Source of the DNA: Shewanella nanhaiensis
GTDB lineage: Bacteria; Pseudomonadota; Gammaproteobacteria; Enterobacterales; Shewanellaceae
Direction of reading: 5' to 3'
Assembly (NCBI RefSeq): GCF_019457885.1
Contig: NZ_JAHZST010000007.1
Location: 186,001 to 250,000 of the forward strand
Length of the DNA: 64,000 nt
Part shown: piece by piece, positions 45,496 through 55,075 of the stretch
How positions within the stretch are numbered: the first letter of the stretch is position 1
Layout of the letters: the number at the start of each line of letters is the position of its first letter
The notes under the pieces: model-generated
Told to the model about the DNA's origin: nothing
Database searches by the model: none
What the model saw: only the letters and a program-made list of their open reading frames with translations
Translations under genes and position numbers: made by a program

Positions 45496-46363
45496 CGCCC
45501 TTCCCCTCCATATTAAATAGATCAAGCCACAGCTCATCACGAGTTACTGGTGTTAATGAACTCAGTCCAGGTGTCTGTAATCGAATAATCCTACGTTTGC
45601 TGAATTGTGCTTGCTTGTAGAGCGCATCAATTTCGAGCTCTTTATTGAACATCTCATCAAAACTGCCATCGGCAATCATGCTCTCTAGCCCATCCCTTAA
45701 GTCTTTAGCAAGTAAAGGCTTTTCTGGGGAAATAAAGAAGTAAGCAGGCGATCGGTATTGCAGTAAGATGGCACTATCTACCTTCAAATTAGGATCAGGA
45801 TTTTTATCTAGCTCCTGCCAGACCTCCTGTGCACCAAGAGCTAAATAATCAAAACGCCCTCCCTCTAACATCGGGTATAGATTTTTATATTTATAGCTGG
45901 TGATTAAAGGTAAACCATTCTCTTCAAGAATAAGCGCATCAGGCCAGTAACGATTTTGCCCTGCATAAAATTGCAAAAAGTCATCTCTATTTTTGACATT
46001 GATAAAACGCTGCTGCTTATCGCTTCTAATGATCAGTAAACGATTCCCCAACAAGCCTTTAAATATCGGGATCCTAACCGGGAGCACAACCGCCTCAAGT
46101 TGCTGTGATGTCATGCTCCAAAATATATCAATGCTTCCTGCTAACGCCTCTTCCACCTTACGTTTTTGATTCATTTCAGTGTCAAGCATTGAGATATCAT
46201 ATTGAGTTTCCACGCGAGATAGAGCTTCTTTCAACAGATTAAGCTGCCAACTTTGCGAAATGGTGGTGACAAGAGTTTCACTATAAGCACTAGGTGTTAA
46301 ACAGAAGACGGATAGGAGAGAGATGAGGAGAAGTTTAATTCGAACTGGTAGCATGAAACGCAT
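45488..46363 (-). CDS. Periplasmic solute-binding protein (family 3-like)
   Basis: The 291-residue protein has a signal peptide ending SAYS (about residue 28). The SBP_bac_3-type domain is visible from [20 protein letters not shown] through [20 protein letters not shown] and a late [20 protein letters not shown]. There is no adjacent ABC permease. Instead the gene overlaps the chemoreceptor gene by 8 bases. The obvious inference is a ligand-sensing partner for chemotaxis toward chitin breakdown products. The ligand itself is not predictable. A NagR palindrome lies 294 bases upstream. Confidence 0.8.
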   Translation of the reverse strand: MRFMLPVRIKLLLISLLSVFCLTPSAYSETLVTTISQSWQLNLLKEALSRVETQYDISMLDTEMNQKRKVEEALAGSIDIFWSMTSQQLEAVVLPVRIPIFKGLLGNRLLIIRSDKQQRFINVKNRDDFLQFYAGQNRYWPDALILEENGLPLITSYKYKNLYPMLEGGRFDYLALGAQEVWQELDKNPDPNLKVDSAILLQYRSPAYFFISPEKPLLAKDLRDGLESMIADGSFDEMFNKELEIDALYKQAQFSKRRIIRLQTPGLSSLTPVTRDELWLDLFNMEGKGDE

Positions 46364-46656
46364 TTCCTCTTTTTATACGTCTAAATCAGACAAGAGTGTT
46401 AGTTAATTTATCTTCCAATGATTCAACCTATCAAACCTACCGCAGGATATAGTCAGCGACCTTAGAAAAAGTAGCTAAGTGTTAAATTCAAAATGATGAA
46501 GATAACACTTAGCCAAGACTAGTTTCTGGGGAGAGACTATAGAAATATCAAACACAAACTGATGCTAAAAATAACTAGCAAATGTTTGCCAAAACATGAA
46601 TAAGGAGACCTCTTCCTACATCATGCAGACCTTACAAACAGAGTGTCACACAAGCA

Positions 46657-46674
46657 GATGACAACGCTGTCATT
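46657..46674. promoter_or_regulatory. NagR operator, chemotaxis-hexosaminidase side
   Basis: GATGACAACGCTGTCATT carries the shared core. It lies 294 bases from the binding-protein start and 230 from the TSUP start, so it could act on either side. Confidence 0.82.
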
Positions 46675-46811
46675 TACAAACATACACAAGAGCAAACAGA
46701 ATATCTACATTTTTTTGACATTCATTTAGAACTTTTTTTAGCCCATCCTGAAAAGCATTAATAAAGAGAAGCGAGCAGCACTTAGATAAAAACCAGAGTA
46801 AAACACCAAAA

Positions 46812-46829
46812 TATGACAACGCTGTCAAT
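46812..46829. promoter_or_regulatory. NagR operator, TSUP side
   Basis: TATGACAACGCTGTCAAT carries the shared core, 75 bases before the start of the TSUP gene. Confidence 0.82.
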
Positions 46830-46903
46830 TATTGATAACATTCAAAAGCCCCCTTAATTCGGCTGAATAGGCACCAATAAAAAAACAATAAAGAGAGCCT
46901 AAG

Positions 46904-47797
46904 ATGAACCTAAACAAAAACAAAAAGATAACGCTCATCTCAAGACCTCTATTCATCTTTATAGTGCTTGCTACCCTATGGTCTACATGGCTATTGCAAT
47001 TCTCCCATCCCCTTGAGCTATTCAGTGATTACCTTCGTTATCTATTCTTAGGCATAACGGGAGCCATTTTTGCAAACTCTACCGGTGCAGGTGGAGGTGT
47101 CATCTTTATCCCCATCTTTAACAGCCTCGACTTTACCAATGAGCAAAGTATATCGACATCATTTGCCATTCAATGCTTTGGTATGACAGCTGGAGCATTA
47201 ACATGGTGGCTACACTTTGCTCATCAAAAACAAGCTCAACAAGGGCGTCTACTTGTTAAACTTCTTTTTGTCTGTATCCCACTTTCTGTCGCAGGGATAT
47301 GGACTACTCATATTTTTGAGATACAAGCCCCCGGATCGCTGGAGCACAGTTTTAGTCTCTTCTCTATTGCTCTAGGCTTTGGGATTATCTATAGCTGTTT
47401 TGCAGTTAAAAACAGTGACGCCAACCACACATTGAGCCGCTATGAAGTACTGCAACTCGGGCTTATTACCTATTTAGGTGGCATCATCACAGCTTGGTTA
47501 TCTGTGGGAGTTGGTGAGATTATTGTTATCTATCTGCTGCTCAAAAAGGTGACACCAAGTTTAGCTATCGCAGTTGGCGTCATCGTCACCGCTTTCACTG
47601 TCTGGTCCGTTAGCCCTATACATTTATCAGATCAAAGTGATGCCTACTTTAAAGTGATCCTGTTTGCAGGACCCGGCGCCATTATGGGAGGCATTTTGGC
47701 AAAAAAGCTGGCTTTATATCTTCCAGTTAAGGGATTAAAAATATTTTTTGCTGGGTGGATTATTCTATCTGGCGTAACAATGCTAGTGGTGACATAA
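46904..47797 (+). CDS. TSUP (TauE/SafE) family permease
   Basis: The 297-residue protein has about eight hydrophobic segments. The repeated TSUP motif is visible as ANSTGAGGGVIFIPIFNSLD in the first half and a Gly-rich ISVGVGEIIVIYLLLKK-type segment (SVGVGEIIVIYLL) in the second. The family exports sulfite, sulfoacetate or related organic anions. It is unusual in a GlcNAc locus. AAGAGAGCC before ATG 46904 provides a binding site. A NagR palindrome 75 bases upstream suggests regulation with the chitin genes. The SapC gene follows 95 bases later on the same strand. Confidence 0.83.
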   Translation: MNLNKNKKITLISRPLFIFIVLATLWSTWLLQFSHPLELFSDYLRYLFLGITGAIFANSTGAGGGVIFIPIFNSLDFTNEQSISTSFAIQCFGMTAGALTWWLHFAHQKQAQQGRLLVKLLFVCIPLSVAGIWTTHIFEIQAPGSLEHSFSLFSIALGFGIIYSCFAVKNSDANHTLSRYEVLQLGLITYLGGIITAWLSVGVGEIIVIYLLLKKVTPSLAIAVGVIVTAFTVWSVSPIHLSDQSDAYFKVILFAGPGAIMGGILAKKLALYLPVKGLKIFFAGWIILSGVTMLVVT

Positions 47798-47892
47798 GAG
47801 TTGAAATCAGATACAACATGACTAGGGTGATAGATTCATACCATTAAAAATTAAACAATAACAAATAAATAGTAAACAGAGGCAAAATTAAA

Positions 47893-48612
47893 ATGACAAA
47901 TATCTCTCCATTGAATTCATCAAAACACCTCAATACCTACATTAAAGAGTCTAAAGACTTTAGTCGCTTTGCTGCGCAGAGCTTGATCCCTGTCGTAGTG
48001 CAAGAATTTGCAGTACTAGCAACAGAATTTCCTATTGTCTTTGTAAAAAATGCAGAGAATGGTCAATTTACCCCTATCGCTATGATGGGAATTAAAAATA
48101 ACGTCAACCTGTACTGCCAAACGAAAAACTGGGAAGCCTCAGTAACTCCAATAGGCTTTAGCAAGGCACCTTTATCTTTAATGCAAACCTCTAAAGAGAG
48201 CGACGAGGTGATGGTCTTTATCGATGAAGATAGTAAGCTTGTCACCTCAGGTGAGGGAAATAAGCTTTTTGATGATTCCGGCGAGCAGACTGAATACCTG
48301 AAAAAACGCTCTAATGCGCTATTGGATCTCGCTAGCTTTACTCAACAAACAGCCGCCATTACTCAATACTTTGCCGAGCTAAACCTACTTGCTCCTAAGC
48401 AGCTGACAGTCAAACTCAACAGCGATAGCCCAGAGGTCAATATTGATGGTGTGTATATCATCGATGAACAAATCTTGAATGAGCTTAACGATGAAGCGTT
48501 TCTCACATTGAAGAGTAAAGGCTTGATGCCGCTAATATATGCTCACCTAACCTCACTGCACCAGATAGGTAGATTGATCACTAAACAAAATGAACTGGAT
48601 AAAACAGCTTAA
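47893..48612 (+). CDS. SapC family protein
   Basis: The 239-residue soluble protein belongs to the SapC family (PF07277), named after a Campylobacter surface-layer gene. Hallmarks are the early SLIPVVVQEFAVLATEFPIV and the middle ALLDLASFTQQTAAITQYFA, with a conserved aromatic pattern. In marine gamma- and alphaproteobacteria, SapC genes cluster with TonB receptors and tryptophan-halogenase-like genes in polysaccharide loci, exactly as here, but the biochemical function is unknown. AGAGGCAAAATTAAA precedes ATG 47893. It is convergent with the halogenase-like gene. Confidence 0.87.
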   Translation: MTNISPLNSSKHLNTYIKESKDFSRFAAQSLIPVVVQEFAVLATEFPIVFVKNAENGQFTPIAMMGIKNNVNLYCQTKNWEASVTPIGFSKAPLSLMQTSKESDEVMVFIDEDSKLVTSGEGNKLFDDSGEQTEYLKKRSNALLDLASFTQQTAAITQYFAELNLLAPKQLTVKLNSDSPEVNIDGVYIIDEQILNELNDEAFLTLKSKGLMPLIYAHLTSLHQIGRLITKQNELDKTA

Positions 48613-48647
48613 TAATATTACCGGATCTAAATTCTATATAAAGACAT

Positions 48648-48678
48648 ATTGAAAGAGAGCTGCAAGCTCTCTTTCAAT
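48648..48678. terminator. Bidirectional hairpin between sapC and the halogenase-like gene
   Basis: ATTGAAAGAGAGCT (48648-48661) and AGCTCTCTTTCAAT (48665-48678) pair over 14 bases around GCA. T-runs are short on both strands, but the convergent position supports terminator function. Confidence 0.7.
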
Positions 48679-48686
48679 AAACATTA

Positions 48687-50213
48687 CTAGATGGATTGAA
48701 GACCATACAGCTTAATTTTTTCAAGTAGATCTCTATGCTCGGGAAGCTCACCAATAAGCTGTAAAGCAACTTGATCCAGTTGATGACTCTGTTTAATTGC
48801 TAGGCTCATCTGCTTCTCTGTAAGGGCGTCAGCTTGAGTTTGATACTTCATGCCATAAAGGACATAGAGGTAGTTTTCCAGATCGAAAACCTCAAACTTA
48901 CTAAAGAAGTCTTCTCTATTTGGTATATGAGTCTGCCAAAGAGATAGCTTTCTCGCTAGCTCATCGGGAATAGTACTTGGATCCCTGTTATCTACCCAAA
49001 ACTGGGAATCACTTCTATCTGATAGGCAGTAATGTAGCTTAATAAACTCCACCACTCTCTCCCATGCATATTCCATCACTTGATTAAATTGAGTTTGAAT
49101 ACTCGCCATTTGCACAACGGATTTCGGCAGCCGATTAGCAATATAACTAGCAGCAAAGTCGGTAAGTAAAATAGATGTGGCCTCTAAAGGCTCTAAGAAA
49201 CCTTGTGCTAATCCAAGACAGATACAGTTTTGATGCCAAAACTTCTCTCGGTAGCCGACTTTCATCGGTAGAAAACGGTAATTTAAACCTGATAAGCCTC
49301 CTCCCAAGTATTTATCAAGCTTTTTGATGGCAGTTTCATCATCCATATACTTAGTAGAATAAACAAACCCCACTCCCCGCCGATTAGATAACGCAATATC
49401 CCAGATCCAGCCAGCTTGATGAGCAGTAGCGAGTGTAAATGGTGGAATAGGCTCATTACTCTCAGTAGGCACCTGTACAGTTAATGCCCTGTCCACTAAA
49501 AGCTGCTTTGACTTATCAACAAATGGCACCTTAAGTGCTTTGTTAATAATTAGCGCTTCAAAGCCAGTACAATCTATGTAGAGGTCAAATTTCAACTCCC
49601 CTTGTGTATCTGTAACCAGTGAATGAACCGCGCCAGTGTCATCAAGTTTTACTTCTCTAACATTAGCTAATATATGCTCAACGCTAAACTTGTCACGAGC
49701 ATTTTTTGCCAATAGTTTTGCAAATTTTGCCGCGTTTAAGTGATAAGCATATCCAAGCGAACCAACATACTCAGGTGTTGTTATCTTCTTAGGGGCCTTA
49801 AAGGCTTCACAAACACGAAACTGGGGGGAAACTATATTTGCGTAATCTTCGACCTCCCTATTAAGCCAGAAAGGAGTTAAATCATCACCCATAGGAGATG
49901 GCATATCAAACAGATGATGGAAGAAATTATTTTTGCCATGAATATCACTATCTAGCCAATTAGAAAACTTTATTGACTGCTTAAATGTTACATCGCACTG
50001 TGTAATAAACTCAGTTTCACTGATGCCAAAGCTTTGTAATGATTTTCTAATTGCTGGAACCGTACCTTCTCCAACGCCAATAGTGGGGATATCAGGGGAC
50101 TCAATCAAGGTGACAGTGACATCATTAGTGTTAAACAAAGTTTTACCAAGGTGATTTGCCGCTAACCAGCCAGCTGTTCCACCTCCAACAATCACAACTT
50201 TCTTAATATCCAT
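48687..50213 (-). CDS. Tryptophan-7-halogenase-like flavoprotein
   Basis: The 508-residue FAD-dependent protein belongs to the tryptophan halogenase family. The dinucleotide motif is VVIVGGGTAGWLAANHLGKT, followed by PTIGVGEGTVPAIRKSL and the FAD region LYIDCTGFEALIINKAL. The halogenase active-site segment is represented by GWIWDIALSNRRGVGFVYST; the strict W-x-W-x-I-P motif is incomplete (WIWDIAL). True halogenation is therefore doubtful. Such genes beside TonB receptors and SapC in carbohydrate loci are common and their substrate is unknown. It lies downstream of the TonB receptor behind a terminator. Confidence 0.87.
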   Translation of the reverse strand: MDIKKVVIVGGGTAGWLAANHLGKTLFNTNDVTVTLIESPDIPTIGVGEGTVPAIRKSLQSFGISETEFITQCDVTFKQSIKFSNWLDSDIHGKNNFFHHLFDMPSPMGDDLTPFWLNREVEDYANIVSPQFRVCEAFKAPKKITTPEYVGSLGYAYHLNAAKFAKLLAKNARDKFSVEHILANVREVKLDDTGAVHSLVTDTQGELKFDLYIDCTGFEALIINKALKVPFVDKSKQLLVDRALTVQVPTESNEPIPPFTLATAHQAGWIWDIALSNRRGVGFVYSTKYMDDETAIKKLDKYLGGGLSGLNYRFLPMKVGYREKFWHQNCICLGLAQGFLEPLEATSILLTDFAASYIANRLPKSVVQMASIQTQFNQVMEYAWERVVEFIKLHYCLSDRSDSQFWVDNRDPSTIPDELARKLSLWQTHIPNREDFFSKFEVFDLENYLYVLYGMKYQTQADALTEKQMSLAIKQSHQLDQVALQLIGELPEHRDLLEKIKLYGLQSI

Positions 50214-50278
50214 ACTTAGCCCTTTAGATTAACGACCAATACCAAGCGATATAACTAATTATCACAACTCATGTTAAT

Positions 50279-50304
50279 AAAAAGCCCAGCAATCGCTGGG
50301 CTTT
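50279..50304 (-). terminator. Terminator of the TonB receptor gene
   Basis: AAAGCCCAGC (50281-50290) and GCTGGGCTTT (50295-50304) with loop AATC are followed by Ts on the minus strand. It separates the receptor from the halogenase-like gene, whose start is 66 bases further. Confidence 0.88.
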
Positions 50305-50330
50305 CGTCTATACACTAGAGTATTTAATTA

Positions 50331-52952
50331 TTAGAAGCGTAAAGCTACACCAATTTTGTAACGAGCTTCACCTTCGAAGCTCCATACTGGGTAATCAGCC
50401 TTGAACTCAGGGATAACTTCTGCATCAAGTGGTGCAACACCAATTTGAATACTGTCTTCCTCTGTTAAGTTAACCGCTTCAAACGTAATGTCCATCCAGT
50501 CGGTTACGCTGTAACCAGCACTTAAGTCGAGTGTGCCATAATCCTGGTGCTGACGGTTACCGTAAAAACCTGGTAGTTCACGCATCATGTACTCACTACG
50601 CCAGTTATAAGCAAGACGTGCCGTAAAGCTATCATTCTCGTAATAACCAACTAAGTTAACCGTATGCTCTGAAGAGTCTGAGAATACCCCCACTTGATCT
50701 GGGTAGTTTTCAGAAGGAGAACCTGCATCTGCGTAAGTGTAGTTAGCCGCATAACCAAAGCCACTATCGAATGAGTCCTGTACCTGAAGCTCGATACCTT
50801 CGATTCGACCACCGTTAGCATTATACTTCTCACTCACAGTCCAGCAATCATATACTCCGTCACCACAAGCACTTCCACCAGCAGCAATTAAATCATTATC
50901 TTCAATGCCAATCTGTTGATTCAGCTTCTGTCGAGTTGAGATAAATGAGCTTACATCTTTAATGAAGTAAGTTACTGCAGCAAGACCTTCACCACCAAAG
51001 TACCACTCTAAGCTCACATCAGCCTGCGTTGCCTTAAATGGATCAAGCGCTACTGAGCCACGGTTTAATTTTTCATTACCAGGAGTACCATCATTTAAAC
51101 CTGGTAAAGTTGATGTAGCAAATAGCTCAGAATAGTTAGGGCGAGAGATAACCTGCGCCGCAGATGTACGTAGGATAAGATCTGGGGCTAAATCAAAAGC
51201 GACGTTAATGCTTGGCAAAACATCACTGTAACTTGCAGTATCGGTGCTTAGAGTATCAGCAAATTGTCCCGTATCACTTAGCGCATAGTAATCAGACTCT
51301 ATGTCTGTTGACACAAAACGAAGACCGAAATTACCCCGTACACCTTCAGCTTCAAAATTAGCCATAGCGTAAAGTGCTAAATTTTTCTCATTTAAAGTAC
51401 CGTAACCAGACTTGTCACGAGTAAAGCCATCAATTGCAGCATTTGCATCGGAAATCATCGCATCAAAGTTAGGCTTTGGCAGAGTAAAACCAGCACCAGC
51501 AGACATAGTACCGCTGTAGTAATATGAAGCATCACGAGAAGCAATATCACCAACGTTAGCAATATCAGTCTCTTGTGTCACATCATGATCTGCATAACGT
51601 ACGCCTGTTTTAAAGGCCGTTATTGCGCCTAACTCAACGGGGATAGTAACATCGAATTGTGCATAGGTTTCTTCATCTGTATTTGGTTGCTTCTTGAGCG
51701 CCCAACCTGCAGAAGCTAATTCACCATTGAAGTCACTTGAATCAAAAGATTTATTGGCAATATCAATAGCAATCACTTCACCAGTCGCATCATAGCGGCC
51801 AGCAAAATCGCTAGACTGACCAATAGAGTTACCGTAGTTAGAAGTGAGGCTAGTACCGCCTTCCGCAGAAGTATTACCAATACGACCTTCTAGAGTAAAA
51901 TTATCAGCTTCATAATTAAAATCAAAATCAAAAGTATCTGACTTCATCTCAGCTTTACGAGCCCAAGTTTGAGCCCAAGCAAAAGCATCGACGCCAGAGT
52001 GAGTGATATCAGTACATACGCCTGCTGCATTGGTCTGATTACAAGTCGATTGACCTTGTTGAGTCGGGAACAAGAAAATAGACGTGTTAGCATTATCAGC
52101 TTTCAAATCTAAACTCGTTACCGTCAAACCAAACTCTAAACTATCTGTTGGGCGATACTGAGCGGCAACATTGATTGCAGTTCTTTCACGATCTTGCTGG
52201 AAAGTTGTCGGAACGATTTCCCCCCAACCAAGAAGCGTCTCGATACCATTACGCTGATAAGTTGTTTGAGAGCCTGCTGCTGAAACTAATACACCAAAGT
52301 TCTCGCTCTCATTTTTCCAGCTATAAAGACCAGATAAAGCGGGGTCAGTTTCTTCAGAAACCGTACCGTAGTCACCCTTTGCACTTAAAAATACTGTATT
52401 AGCGTCTAGATCGAGTGGTTTACGAGTCTTAACGATAACCGTACCACCAATACCACCTTCAGTTATGTCTGCTTGTGATGACTTATAAACTTCAATTCCG
52501 CTAACCATCTCTGGCGGTAGCAATGAATAGTTGAAGCTACGGTCGATTGCTTGCTGGTCAAACCAACCAGTTGAAGCTACAGAGTGACCATTCAAAAGAG
52601 TTCGAGTTAATTGTGAAGAAGCACCACGAATAGATACTTGCTGACCTTGGCCAAACTGACGAGATACACTCACACCCGGAATACGTGCAAGGGACTCACC
52701 TACATCTCCGTCAGGAAACTTACCAATATCTTCAGCAGATACTGCATCAACAACTGAATCTGAGAAACGCTTAGCGTTTACAGATGCTTTCATTGAAGCA
52801 CGCATTCCACGCACTTCAATCTTCTCAATATTTTCATCCGCTGTAGGTGCAGAGTCTGCTTCAGCTGCGACAGCAGACATAGAGACTGCTGTACCTAGCA
52901 TTAAAGCGATGTTTGTCGCTAATATACTTTTCTTAAAATTAGATGTTCGCAT
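50331..52952 (-). CDS. TonB-dependent outer-membrane receptor (putative chitooligosaccharide receptor)
   Basis: The 873-residue protein has a signal peptide ending AVAA (about residue 30) and a TonB-box-like EKIEVRGMRASMKAS. The plug domain contains DIGKFPDGDVGESLARIPGV and VSIRGASSQLTRTLLNGHSV, followed by a 22-strand barrel ending YKIGVALRF with terminal Phe. The RGMRASMKASVNAKRFSDSV start is typical of the large TonB receptors of carbohydrate-utilising marine bacteria. In Shewanella the GlcNAc-regulon receptor (omp-nag) is of this type. A NagR palindrome is 63 bases upstream of the start, supporting a role in uptake of GlcNAc oligomers. Confidence 0.9.
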   Translation of the reverse strand: MRTSNFKKSILATNIALMLGTAVSMSAVAAEADSAPTADENIEKIEVRGMRASMKASVNAKRFSDSVVDAVSAEDIGKFPDGDVGESLARIPGVSVSRQFGQGQQVSIRGASSQLTRTLLNGHSVASTGWFDQQAIDRSFNYSLLPPEMVSGIEVYKSSQADITEGGIGGTVIVKTRKPLDLDANTVFLSAKGDYGTVSEETDPALSGLYSWKNESENFGVLVSAAGSQTTYQRNGIETLLGWGEIVPTTFQQDRERTAINVAAQYRPTDSLEFGLTVTSLDLKADNANTSIFLFPTQQGQSTCNQTNAAGVCTDITHSGVDAFAWAQTWARKAEMKSDTFDFDFNYEADNFTLEGRIGNTSAEGGTSLTSNYGNSIGQSSDFAGRYDATGEVIAIDIANKSFDSSDFNGELASAGWALKKQPNTDEETYAQFDVTIPVELGAITAFKTGVRYADHDVTQETDIANVGDIASRDASYYYSGTMSAGAGFTLPKPNFDAMISDANAAIDGFTRDKSGYGTLNEKNLALYAMANFEAEGVRGNFGLRFVSTDIESDYYALSDTGQFADTLSTDTASYSDVLPSINVAFDLAPDLILRTSAAQVISRPNYSELFATSTLPGLNDGTPGNEKLNRGSVALDPFKATQADVSLEWYFGGEGLAAVTYFIKDVSSFISTRQKLNQQIGIEDNDLIAAGGSACGDGVYDCWTVSEKYNANGGRIEGIELQVQDSFDSGFGYAANYTYADAGSPSENYPDQVGVFSDSSEHTVNLVGYYENDSFTARLAYNWRSEYMMRELPGFYGNRQHQDYGTLDLSAGYSVTDWMDITFEAVNLTEEDSIQIGVAPLDAEVIPEFKADYPVWSFEGEARYKIGVALRF

Positions 52953-53014
52953 CTCGTTTCCCTTCCATAACTTTATTTTATTTTTTTTTAGTATCCATAA
53001 CCATTCCCTAATGG

Positions 53015-53032
53015 AATGACAACGCTGTCATG
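53015..53032. promoter_or_regulatory. NagR operator upstream of the TonB receptor
   Basis: AATGACAACGCTGTCATG contains the common core. It lies 63 bases upstream of the receptor start and about 360 bases from nagR, so the receptor is the target. The remaining 53033-53389 shows only AT-rich sequence. Confidence 0.88.
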
Positions 53033-53389
53033 TTCAGAGCAAACATTACACAATTATTAACCCGCACGCTACAAGAAAATAACCGAGGAAGCCTTTTTTA
53101 AGTTTATTTGCACAATTTTCTTACACCAGTATTGTTTTAATCGGAAGTTGTAAACTGAGTGTTAACATAGTCTCTAGCCAAACAGTAAGAGAAAATAACT
53201 TAGATGAATTGTATATAAGAGACTTAAAAATTAAATTTGTCGTTTGCTAATTAGAGTAAAAATTCGCACTATAGTCGTAACAAATTGAAAAACTCTTCTT
53301 CGTAAAGCTAAAAAAGCAAGCATATAAATGGCTATTTCACATGCTTAGTTTTATGCGTAATGCATTGATATTAAAGAGTGTTAAACAGA

Positions 53390-54412
53390 ATGAAAGTAAC
53401 TATAAACGACGTTGCCAAGTATGCTGGCGTCTCAATAAAGACAGTCTCTAGAGTCACGAATAATGAGCCTTCGGTTAAACAAGCGACCGTAGATAAAGTC
53501 AATGAAGCGATAAAAGCACTCGATTACCAACCTAACCTTGCGGCTCGAAATTTGGCAGGTACCAAGTCTTACGTGATCGGTTTTATATATGATAACCCAA
53601 ATGCTTATTACGTTATCGATATGCAAAACGGTATTCTCTCTTCTTGTAAAGATATGGGCTACGAGCTACTGATCCACCCATGTAATGCCAAATCTGACAC
53701 CATTTGTGACGAGCTCACGACCATGGTAAAGCATGCCAGACTAGCGGGGTTAGTGCTCACCCCACCTCTGTCTGAAGACCCTAAAGTATTAAAAGCATTG
53801 GATGAGATAGAGGCAAATTATGTTCGGATTATTGCCGGAGATAAGATCAAAGAGGATACTGGATTAGCGGTACTCGTCAATGACAAACATGGCGCAGTGT
53901 CAATCACTCAGCACCTTATCGATCTGGGTCATAAGAAAATTGCATTTCTTAGTGGAGATCAACATCATGAGTCAACAAAAGAGCGTTTGACTGGTTTTAC
54001 TCAGGCGATGAAGAGCAACAAGCTTGACGTGGATGAGAACGATATCATTGCAGGCCAATACTCCTTTGAATCAGGCGTTGAAGGCGCAAAAGAGCTATTA
54101 CACAGAGATAAAATGGATAGACCAACCGCGATAGTCGCCTGTAACGATGAAATAGCGGCAGGGGCACTTTTTGCCGCTCGCCTTGAGGGAGTGGAGATAC
54201 CAAATCAGCTCTCAATTGTCGGTTTTGAGGATAGCCCATTCTCCAGACAGACTTGGCCAAAACTCACAACGGTACATCAGCCAAATCAAAAAATAGCCCA
54301 AATAGCGACTGAGTTATTGATAGCTAAAAGACGCTCAATAAGTGCTGAACAAGCTAAAATATTCATTCCTGAACCAGTTATTAGAGACTCCAGCTCAGAA
54401 GCCTCAAGTTAG
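53390..54412 (+). CDS. nagR: LacI-family regulator NagR of the GlcNAc regulon
   Basis: The 340-residue protein has an N-terminal LacI helix-turn-helix, VTINDVAKYAGVSIKTVSRV, and a hinge helix with ALDYQPNLAARNLAG. The effector-binding domain resembles ribose-binding proteins and ends DSSSEASS. It is orthologous in context to the Shewanella NagR, which represses GlcNAc genes and is released by GlcNAc-6-phosphate. The five local palindromes are its probable targets. ATG 53390 is preferred over GTG 53378 because it starts the standard domain. It is transcribed alone, divergent from the receptor. Confidence 0.9.
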   Translation: MKVTINDVAKYAGVSIKTVSRVTNNEPSVKQATVDKVNEAIKALDYQPNLAARNLAGTKSYVIGFIYDNPNAYYVIDMQNGILSSCKDMGYELLIHPCNAKSDTICDELTTMVKHARLAGLVLTPPLSEDPKVLKALDEIEANYVRIIAGDKIKEDTGLAVLVNDKHGAVSITQHLIDLGHKKIAFLSGDQHHESTKERLTGFTQAMKSNKLDVDENDIIAGQYSFESGVEGAKELLHRDKMDRPTAIVACNDEIAAGALFAARLEGVEIPNQLSIVGFEDSPFSRQTWPKLTTVHQPNQKIAQIATELLIAKRRSISAEQAKIFIPEPVIRDSSSEASS

Positions 54413-54438
54413 TAGCTCTTCTTTGTAAACTGGAACGA

Positions 54439-54467
54439 AAAATGCCGCAATAGGTTTGCGGCATTTT
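54439..54467. terminator. Bidirectional terminator between nagR and glnB
   Basis: AAAATGCCGCAA (54439-54450) pairs with TTGCGGCATTTT (54456-54467), with A and T runs on both sides. Confidence 0.92.
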
Positions 54468-54493
54468 CATATAAGAAACTCTTTTAAAAAGAA

Positions 54494-54841
<348 letters not shown>

Positions 54842-55075
54842 CTAGTCACTTGCTTAAATGGATAAAAATCATCAATGTTTAAGCTTATCATGTGTATCTC
54901 TTTTCCCCAAAGGCAAATATCATTTTCCTATTACAGGGTTATTCCACTTTGCAAACAGTATCAAAAACTCATTAGCATAATTATTAGTCTATAATTGTCA
55001 AAAATTCACCTTAAAAATATTTTCAAAATACACTGAATTACTGGATGTAAATCAGTTAATCATCAAGGATGAAAT

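Larger units (their letters stand above)
46364..46903. other. Divergent regulatory region with two NagR palindromes
   Basis: The 540 bases between the chemotaxis operon (minus) and the TSUP gene (plus) hold no coding frame that I can see. The NagR-type operators at 46657-46674 and 46812-46829 are the only clear signals. TTGACA at 46715-46720 could be a -35 element, but no convincing -10 follows at the right distance. Confidence 0.5.
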
